Assembly: GCA_026713705.1 (NCBI GenBank)
Contig: JAPONY010000084.1
Coordinates: 1-58,134 of the forward strand
Reading direction: 5' to 3'
DNA length: 58,134 bases
DNA from: Gammaproteobacteria bacterium
GTDB lineage: Bacteria > Pseudomonadota > Gammaproteobacteria > Poriferisulfidales > Poriferisulfidaceae
The position numbers and the translations under genes are program-made. The notes beneath the pieces are model-generated. The model saw nothing but the letters and a program-made list of their open reading frames with translations, was not told the origin of the DNA and searched no databases. Shown in pieces: positions 52,270 through 58,134 of this stretch (its first letter is position 1; each line of letters begins with the position of its first letter).

Positions 52270-52761
52270 ATGGACGATGCACCATTGCTGGAAGCGACAA
52301 AAGTGCTGGCGGACCGCAGCCGGGCGCAGGGCCTGCGCGTGGCGGTGGCCGAATCCTGCACCGGCGGTTGGCTGGCCAAGTGCTGCACCGACCTGCCGGG
52401 CAGCTCCGACTGGTTCGAGTGCGGCTGGGTGACCTACAGCAACGCGGCGAAAAGCCGGTTGCTTGGCGTGGACCCCGAGTTGATTCAGCGCGAAGGTGCG
52501 GTCTCCGGGGCCGTGGTCGAAGCGATGGCGGCCGGAATCCTGGAACGTGCACAGTGCGACCTGGTCTGCGCGATCAGTGGGGTGGCCGGGCCGTCCGGCG
52601 GGACGGAGCACGCGCCGGTCGGCTGCGTTTGGTTCGCGTTCCTGCGTTCGGGCGGGAAGGTGTACAGCGAACGACAAGATTTCTCCGGGGATCGCGATGC
52701 GGTCCGGCGGGAGTCTGTGCTGCACGCGTTGCGTCGGCTGGCGGAGGAGATTTCCCCGTAG
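52270..52761 (+). CDS. pncC: nicotinamide-nucleotide amidase PncC (CinA C-terminal domain)
   Basis: This 163-aa protein corresponds to the CinA C-terminal domain alone. Catalytic-region blocks are [36 protein letters not shown] and [17 protein letters not shown]. It deamidates NMN to NaMN for NAD recycling. Position before recA is the conserved gammaproteobacterial arrangement. About 100 bases separate it from recA. Confidence 0.94.
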   Translation: MDDAPLLEATKVLADRSRAQGLRVAVAESCTGGWLAKCCTDLPGSSDWFECGWVTYSNAAKSRLLGVDPELIQREGAVSGAVVEAMAAGILERAQCDLVCAISGVAGPSGGTEHAPVGCVWFAFLRSGGKVYSERQDFSGDRDAVRRESVLHALRRLAEEISP

Positions 52762-52784
52762 TTTCAGCGTTGATCATCCCCGGA

Positions 52785-52813
52785 TTAATCCAGGGGTGTC
52801 GCTGTGGAATAAT
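52785..52813 (+). promoter_or_regulatory. putative recA promoter
   Basis: TTAATC and AATAAT are spaced by 17 bases and end 49 bases before recA. The -35 box lies inside the palindrome GGATTAATCC (52782-52791). A degenerate SOS-box-like CTGT-N8-ACGC (52802-52817) overlaps the -10; the canonical CTGT-N8-ACAG is absent. Low to moderate confidence. Confidence 0.35.
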
Positions 52814-52861
52814 ACGCTTGCGAAACCGGAACCGCCCTTTAACAGGGAGGTTAATCTACTC

Positions 52862-53911
52862 ATGGACAAAGATCGGAAAAAGGCACTGGAAGCAGCGCTT
52901 GGACAAATCGAACGTCAGTACGGCAAAGGCGCGGTCATGCGCTTCGGCGAAGGCGTTGCGGTGCCCGAGGTCGAAGTCATTCCGACCGGCTCGCTGGCAC
53001 TGGACGCGGCACTGGGCATCGGCGGCTTGCCGCGCGGCCGGGTGGTCGAGATTTACGGCTCGGAAGCGTCCGGCAAGACCACTTTGGCGTTGCATGTCGT
53101 AGCCAACTGCCAGAAGCAAGGCGGCGTGGCCGCTTTCATCGATGCCGAGCATGCACTGGATCCGGGTTATGCCGGCAACCTGGGCGTGCAGGTGGACGAC
53201 CTGCTGCTTTCGCAGCCGGATCACGGCGAGCAGGCGATGGAAATCGCCGACACGCTGGTCACGTCCGGTGCGGTCGACCTGATCGTGGTGGATTCGGTCG
53301 CGGCGCTGACGCCGCGGGCCGAGCTGGAAGGCGGCATGGGAGACAGCCACATGGGCCTGCATGCACGGCTCATGTCGCAGGCCTTGCGTAAGTTGGCCGG
53401 CAATATCAAGCGTTCCAATTCGCTGGTGGTGTTCATCAACCAGTTGCGCATGAAGATCGGGGTCATGTTCGGCAATCCCGAGACCACGACCGGCGGCAAT
53501 GCGCTGAAGTTCTACTCGTCGGTACGGCTGGACATCCGCCGCATCGGGGCCACCAAGAAAGGCGACGAGGTGATGGGGCACGAGACCCGGGTGAAGGTGG
53601 TGAAGAACAAGATGGCGCCGCCGTTCAAGAAGGCGGAATTCGAAATCCGGTACGGCGAAGGAATCAGTCGCCTGTCTGAGCTGCTGACGCTGGGGGCCGA
53701 GAACGGCTTGATCCAGAAGTCCGGTGCCTGGTACAGCTATGAGGGCGACCGTATTGGTCAGGGCAAGGACAATGCGCGCCTTTACCTGATCGAACACCCG
53801 GAAATCGCCGACGCGTTGGAGAGCAGCCTGCGCGAAGTGCTGCTGCCGAGTCGCGAAGCACCGACGGAACCTGAATCTGCTGAACCGGAGCATGCCGCAA
53901 CCGAGGCGTGA
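52862..53911 (+). CDS. recA: recombinase RecA
   Basis: This 349-aa protein polymerises on single-stranded DNA for homologous recombination and triggers LexA self-cleavage. Walker A is [12 protein letters not shown] near residue 64, Walker [19 protein letters not shown], and the DNA-binding loop region [20 protein letters not shown] is intact. The C-terminus is acidic ([13 protein letters not shown]), as usual. A GGGAGG ribosome site precedes the ATG. recX overlaps its 3' end by 20 bases. Confidence 0.98.
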   Translation: MDKDRKKALEAALGQIERQYGKGAVMRFGEGVAVPEVEVIPTGSLALDAALGIGGLPRGRVVEIYGSEASGKTTLALHVVANCQKQGGVAAFIDAEHALDPGYAGNLGVQVDDLLLSQPDHGEQAMEIADTLVTSGAVDLIVVDSVAALTPRAELEGGMGDSHMGLHARLMSQALRKLAGNIKRSNSLVVFINQLRMKIGVMFGNPETTTGGNALKFYSSVRLDIRRIGATKKGDEVMGHETRVKVVKNKMAPPFKKAEFEIRYGEGISRLSELLTLGAENGLIQKSGAWYSYEGDRIGQGKDNARLYLIEHPEIADALESSLREVLLPSREAPTEPESAEPEHAATEA

Positions 53912-54347
53912 CGCGGTGCAGCAGGCGGTCAGTCTTCTGGCGCGACGCGAACATTCGAGCCGGGAGTTGCGCGACAAGCTGCGGGCGCGAAGTTTTTCTG
54001 CCGAGGCGGTGGATGTGGCACTGGCGACGTTGCGCGAGCAGGATCTGCAGAGCGACTACCGTTTTGCGGAAGCCTGCACTCGTTCGCTGATGGAACGCGG
54101 TTACGGCAGCCTTCGGGTTGCGGGCGAATTACGCGAACGGGGCGTGTCGGGCGATATTGCTCAGGAGTTCGAGTCTTCGGCGAGGGAGGGAGATTTGAAG
54201 CGCGCGTGCGAGGCACTGCGTCAGAAGACAAGGGCGCGGACGCTGGAGCGGACGCAGATGCTGCGGTTCCTGAGCCAGCGAGGGTATCCGGGCGAGATCG
54301 CGAGACGGGCCGTCGATGCGGCGCTTCAGGAGAATCAGGATGATTAA
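53892..54347 (+). CDS. recX: regulatory protein RecX
   Basis: This 151-aa helical protein is made of three repeated three-helix units, with the family start [19 protein letters not shown], a central [19 protein letters not shown] and a last repeat [20 protein letters not shown]. RecX inhibits RecA filament growth. It overlaps recA upstream and alaS downstream, so all three are probably cotranscribed. Confidence 0.93.
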   Translation: MPQPRRDAVQQAVSLLARREHSSRELRDKLRARSFSAEAVDVALATLREQDLQSDYRFAEACTRSLMERGYGSLRVAGELRERGVSGDIAQEFESSAREGDLKRACEALRQKTRARTLERTQMLRFLSQRGYPGEIARRAVDAALQENQDD

Positions 54348-56940
54348 TCAAAGCGACGAGATTCGTCAGGCTTTTCTGGACTATTTCGCGGATCACGATC
54401 ATCAGGTCGTGCCCTCCAGTCCGTTGGTTCCGGCAAACGACCCGAGCCTGCTGTTTACCAATGCAGGCATGGTGCAGTTCAAGGACGTGTTCCTCGGCCA
54501 CGAAACCCGGACGCCGCCGCGGGCGGTCAGCGCGCAGCGCTGCGTTCGTGCCGGCGGCAAGCACAACGACCTGGAGAACGTCGGCTACACCGCCCGGCAT
54601 CACACGTTTTTCGAGATGCTCGGGAATTTCAGCTTCGGCGATTACTTCAAGGAAGAAGCGATCCAATACTGCTGGGAGTTCCTGACCGGCACGCTCGCGT
54701 TGCCGCCGGACCGGCTCTGGGTCTCGGTGTACCAGGACGATGACGAGGCGGAGCGGATCTGGCTCAAGGACATCGGGATCGATCCGAAGCGACTGGCGCG
54801 GCTGGGTGCGGAAGAGAACTTCTGGTCGATGGGCGACACCGGGCCGTGCGGGCCCTGCACCGAGGTGTACTACGACCACGGAGAGGGGATTCCCGGCAAG
54901 CCGCCGGGGCAAGGCGAGGACAGCGACCGTTACGTGGAAATCTGGAACTTGGTCTTCATGCAGTACCGGCGCGAGGCGGACGGAAGCATGGAGCCGCTGC
55001 CCCGCCCGTCGGTGGACACCGGCATGGGGCTTGAGCGCATCGCGGCGGTCATGCAGGGCGTGCACGACAACTACCAGACGGATCTGTTCATGCCGCTGCG
55101 GCAGGCCGTGTCCAAGATGGTGGATACGATTGATGCGCCGCATTCGGCATCGCTCAATGTCATCGCGGACCATATCCGCACCAGCGGATTTCTCATCATG
55201 GACGGCATGCTGCCGTCCAACGAAGGGCGCGGCTACGTGCTGCGCCGGATCATCCGCCGCGCCTTGCGCCACGGCAACAAGATCGGTCTGACCGAGCCTT
55301 TCTTCCACCGCCTGGTGGGGCCGCTGGTCGAAGTGATGGGGGACGCCCACCCGGACCTGGCGGAAGCTCGCGACCGGATCGGAGAAGCCTTGTTGCAGGA
55401 AGAGGAACGCTTTGCGCAAACGCTCCAGACAGGCTTGAAGGTTCTGGACGACGGGCTGGCCCAGCTTCAGGACGACACGATCCCCGGAGATCTTGCATTC
55501 CTGCTTTACGACACTTATGGCTTTCCGATCGACCTGACCCAGGACATTGCCCGGGAGCGCAACCTGACGGTGGATGTGGAAGACTACGAACGCCGGATGG
55601 ACGAGCAGCGTGACCGTGCCCGGGAGTCTGCAACGTTTTCAGTGGACTACTCCCAGCTCAAGGATGTCGCCCAGGACGGCCGCTTCAGCGGGTACGAACA
55701 GGTCGCCCAGGACAGTTCGGTGGCCGCGCTTTATGCCGATGGCCGAAGCGTACAGGAGGTGGAGGCGGGCGCCGATGCGGTGGCGGTGCTGGAGGAGACC
55801 CCGTTCTACGCCGAGTCGGGCGGGCAGGTCGGCGATACCGGATGGCTGCGTGGCACGGCTAGCCGGTTCGAGGTTCACGACACGCAAAAGCACGGGCAGG
55901 CTCATTTGCATCTGGGCCGACTGCGGGAAGGAAGCCTGAAGGTCGGCGATTCGGTGACTGCGGAAGTGGACGCGGAGCGCCGCCAGTCGATCGTGCTCAA
56001 CCATTCCGCCACGCATCTGATGCATGCGGCCCTGCGCGAGGTTCTCGGTGCCCACGTGATGCAGAAAGGCTCGCTGGTCGCTCCGGACCGGCTGCGCTTC
56101 GATTTCTCGCACCCGCAGCCCGTCACGATGGAGGAACTGCACAGGATCGAGGAGATGGTCAACGCCGCGATCCGGCAAAACTACGAGGCGGAACCGACGG
56201 TGATGCCGTTCCGGGAGGCGCTGGATGCCGGGGCGCTCGCGTTTTTTGGCGACAAGTACGGCGATGAAGTCCGGGTGTTGCGAATGGGCGACTTCTCGAT
56301 GGAGTTGTGCGGGGGCACGCATGTTTCACGGACCGGGGACATCGGATTTTTCTGCATCGTCGGCGAGTCGGGCATCGCCTCCGGCGTGCGGCGGATCGAG
56401 GCTCTGACCGGGGCGGTGGCGCACCGCTGGGTCTGGGAGCAGAAAGAGTTGCTGCGCAACACAGCCGAGTTGATCCGTGCCGTGCCGGACAATTTCCGAG
56501 AGAAGCTTGAGCGTCTGGTCGATCAGAACCAGAATCTCGAGAAGGAACTGGAACGAATCAAGAGCCGGCAAGCGCACCAGGCCGGTGGGGATCTGGCGCA
56601 GCAGGCGGTGGAGATCGACGGCATCAAGGTGTTGAGTGCCCAGGTGGATGCCGACATCAAATCGATGCGCAGTATGCTGGATCAACTTAAGGACAAGCTC
56701 GGCAGCGCCGTGATCGTGCTGGCATCGGTCGAGGGAGAAAAGGTCTCGTTGGTGGCTGGGGTAACCTCGGATCAGACCGAGCGGATCAAGGCCGGGGATC
56801 TGGTCAATTCTGTGGCCGTGCAGGTCGGCGGGAAGGGTGGTGGCCGTGCAGACATGGCGCAGGCCGGAGGGAACTCCCCGCAGGCTTTGAAGGAGGCACT
56901 GGAGTCGATTCCGCAATGGGTTCGCGAGAGGCTGAACTGA
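54340..56940 (+). CDS. alaS: alanyl-tRNA synthetase
   Basis: This 866-aa class II synthetase charges tRNA-Ala. The catalytic core begins [20 protein letters not shown] and includes [13 protein letters not shown]. The editing domain has the HxxxH zinc motif in [11 protein letters not shown], and the CGGTH that completes the metal site follows later. The C-terminal C-Ala domain ends [15 protein letters not shown]. The start at 54340 (MINQSDEIR) follows CAGGA and overlaps recX by 8 bases; the ATG at 54316 is too far upstream. Confidence 0.97.
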   Translation: MINQSDEIRQAFLDYFADHDHQVVPSSPLVPANDPSLLFTNAGMVQFKDVFLGHETRTPPRAVSAQRCVRAGGKHNDLENVGYTARHHTFFEMLGNFSFGDYFKEEAIQYCWEFLTGTLALPPDRLWVSVYQDDDEAERIWLKDIGIDPKRLARLGAEENFWSMGDTGPCGPCTEVYYDHGEGIPGKPPGQGEDSDRYVEIWNLVFMQYRREADGSMEPLPRPSVDTGMGLERIAAVMQGVHDNYQTDLFMPLRQAVSKMVDTIDAPHSASLNVIADHIRTSGFLIMDGMLPSNEGRGYVLRRIIRRALRHGNKIGLTEPFFHRLVGPLVEVMGDAHPDLAEARDRIGEALLQEEERFAQTLQTGLKVLDDGLAQLQDDTIPGDLAFLLYDTYGFPIDLTQDIARERNLTVDVEDYERRMDEQRDRARESATFSVDYSQLKDVAQDGRFSGYEQVAQDSSVAALYADGRSVQEVEAGADAVAVLEETPFYAESGGQVGDTGWLRGTASRFEVHDTQKHGQAHLHLGRLREGSLKVGDSVTAEVDAERRQSIVLNHSATHLMHAALREVLGAHVMQKGSLVAPDRLRFDFSHPQPVTMEELHRIEEMVNAAIRQNYEAEPTVMPFREALDAGALAFFGDKYGDEVRVLRMGDFSMELCGGTHVSRTGDIGFFCIVGESGIASGVRRIEALTGAVAHRWVWEQKELLRNTAELIRAVPDNFREKLERLVDQNQNLEKELERIKSRQAHQAGGDLAQQAVEIDGIKVLSAQVDADIKSMRSMLDQLKDKLGSAVIVLASVEGEKVSLVAGVTSDQTERIKAGDLVNSVAVQVGGKGGGRADMAQAGGNSPQALKEALESIPQWVRERLN

Positions 56941-56941
56941 C

Positions 56942-58134
56942 ATGAGCCTCTGGGTACAGAAGTATGGCGGGACGTCGGTGGCCAGCACCGAGAAACTCTT
57001 GTCCATCGCCGAACGGCTTCAGGAGCAGCATAGCCAGGGGCATCGCCTGGTGGTGGTGCTGTCCGCGATGGGCGGGGAGACCGACCATCTGATGTCGCTG
57101 GCGCGCCAGGTCAGTTCGCAGCCTGCGGGTCCCGCACTGGATCTGCTGCTGTCGTCCGGCGAACGGGTCAGCATCGCGCTGCTGTCGCTGGCACTGCAGG
57201 CGCTCGGGTGCCCGGCCGTGGCGCTGACCGGGCGGCAGGCGGGCATCCTGACGGAAGGGCAGGCCAACAAGGCCCGGATCAAGAACATCGACAGCGACCG
57301 TCTGAATGGTCTGCTGGACGAGGAGCAGGTGGTGGTGGTGGCCGGATTCCAGGGCATGGACGAGTCCGGTCGGGTCACGACTCTGGGCCGGGGCGGGTCG
57401 GACACGACCGCGGTTGCGCTGGCGGCCTCGCTGGGTGCGGACGAATGCCACATCTACACCGATGTCGAGGGGGTGTACACGGCCGATCCCAGGCTCGTGC
57501 CGGAAGCGCGCAGGCTGGAACATCTCACCTACGAGGAAATGCTGGAGATGTCCGGGCTCGGATCCAGGGTGCTGCAGTTGCGTTCGGTGCTGTTCGCGGA
57601 AAAGTACAATGTTCCACTCCGGGTTCTTTCCACATTCGGAGCTGGTTCCGGAACGCTGATCTCAGAGGAGGCTGAAAACATGGAGCAGGCCACTATCGCC
57701 GGCATCGCGCACAATCGCGACGAGGCGCAGTTGACCATCACCGGCGTGCCGGATACGCCGGGCGTTGCCGCCCGCATCCTGGGGCCGATCGCCGATGCGC
57801 ACATCGAGGTGGACATGATCGTGCAGAACGTCGGGCAGGACGGCACGGCCGACTTCACCTTCACGGTGCACCGCAACGACTACGCCAAGGCGCTGGAGAT
57901 CCTGGAGCGGGTCGGCGGCGAACTCGGCGCGCGCGAGACCCGCGGCAACCGGGACATCGTCAAGGTGTCGCTGGTCGGGGTCGGGATGCGCTCGCATGCG
58001 GGGATCGCGAGCCGCATGTTCGAGGTGCTGGCCGAGGCCGGCGTGAACATTTCCATGATCTCTACTTCGGAGATCAAGATTTCGGTGGTGGTCGAGGAAC
58101 CGTTGCTTGAGACCTGCGTTCAGGTGCTGCACAA
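56942..58134 (+). CDS. lysC: aspartate kinase (3' end beyond window)
   Basis: At least 397 residues are present and the frame is open to the window edge. The kinase domain starts WVQKYGGTSVAS and contains GRGGSDTTAVALAAS and TDVEGVYTADPR. Two ACT domains follow, beginning near TITGVPDTPGVAARIL and SLVGVGMRSHAGIASRMF, with INISMISTSE-like residues (NISMISTSEIKISV). This is the single-function aspartokinase that follows alaS in many gammaproteobacteria; it makes aspartyl phosphate for lysine, threonine and methionine synthesis and is normally inhibited by those products. Confidence 0.95.
   Translation, partial: MSLWVQKYGGTSVASTEKLLSIAERLQEQHSQGHRLVVVLSAMGGETDHLMSLARQVSSQPAGPALDLLLSSGERVSIALLSLALQALGCPAVALTGRQAGILTEGQANKARIKNIDSDRLNGLLDEEQVVVVAGFQGMDESGRVTTLGRGGSDTTAVALAASLGADECHIYTDVEGVYTADPRLVPEARRLEHLTYEEMLEMSGLGSRVLQLRSVLFAEKYNVPLRVLSTFGAGSGTLISEEAENMEQATIAGIAHNRDEAQLTITGVPDTPGVAARILGPIADAHIEVDMIVQNVGQDGTADFTFTVHRNDYAKALEILERVGGELGARETRGNRDIVKVSLVGVGMRSHAGIASRMFEVLAEAGVNISMISTSEIKISVVVEEPLLETCVQVLH

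Noticed and set aside
1-58134. CRISPR arrays, tRNA/rRNA genes, insertion sequences, integrases
   Set aside because: No regularly spaced repeats, RNA gene signatures, transposase motifs or tRNA-type attachment sites were seen.

Overview
The window is a gene-dense stretch of a gammaproteobacterial chromosome, fairly GC-rich in its core genes. Three conserved gene blocks point to this group: mlaC-murA-hisG-(aroG)-hisD-nif3-petABC-sspAB on the left, purM-purN / pgsA-like-hda / tldD-pmbA in the middle, and mutS ... pncC-recA-recX-alaS-lysC on the right. No rRNA, tRNA, CRISPR array, transposase or integrase was seen.

Layout. Positions 1-10350 hold housekeeping genes on the + strand: phospholipid transport, peptidoglycan precursor, histidine and aromatic synthesis, the cytochrome bc1 complex, stringent starvation proteins and a macrodomain hydrolase. 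From 10391 to 11155 is a small AT-richer pair, a DUF6338-type membrane protein and a proline-rich microprotein. From 11220 to 14036 (- strand) are a FAD-linked dehydrogenase, a phosphoheptose-isomerase-like protein and a DUF2182 membrane protein. A XamI-type restriction-modification system (14233-16785) lies between DUF2182 and a DUF1326 gene, two families that are often neighbours. From 17584 to 25904 are msrA, a periplasmic protein, a nitrilase-family amidase, tldD/pmbA, a DUF3108 protein, purN/purM, a CDP-alcohol phosphatidyltransferase and hda. From 25907 to 39519 a - strand series runs from mutS through a type III restriction-modification operon, which carries a MntA/HepT-like toxin-antitoxin pair between mod and res, to a von Willebrand factor A protein, a lipoprotein, an arsC-like gene and wrbA.

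The most notable region is 39595-51407, inserted between mutS and pncC-recA. It contains a compact six-gene sterol biosynthesis operon read leftwards: sdmB, sdmA, a sterol C14-reductase, CYP51, a single-polypeptide fusion of squalene monooxygenase and oxidosqualene cyclase, and a sterol C24-methyltransferase. Together these predict conversion of squalene to a C14-demethylated, C4-demethylated and C24-methylated sterol. The operon is bracketed by two paralogous modules, each a nucleotidyltransferase with an N-terminal ribbon-helix-helix-like segment plus a HEPN protein. Each module has a palindromic operator-like repeat just upstream. One of the two nucleotidyltransferases has lost both aspartates of its catalytic DxD motif.

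The right end (52270-58134) returns to conserved + strand genes: pncC, recA, recX, alaS and a truncated lysC.

All calls rest on reading protein motifs and gene context by eye; no database search was run.
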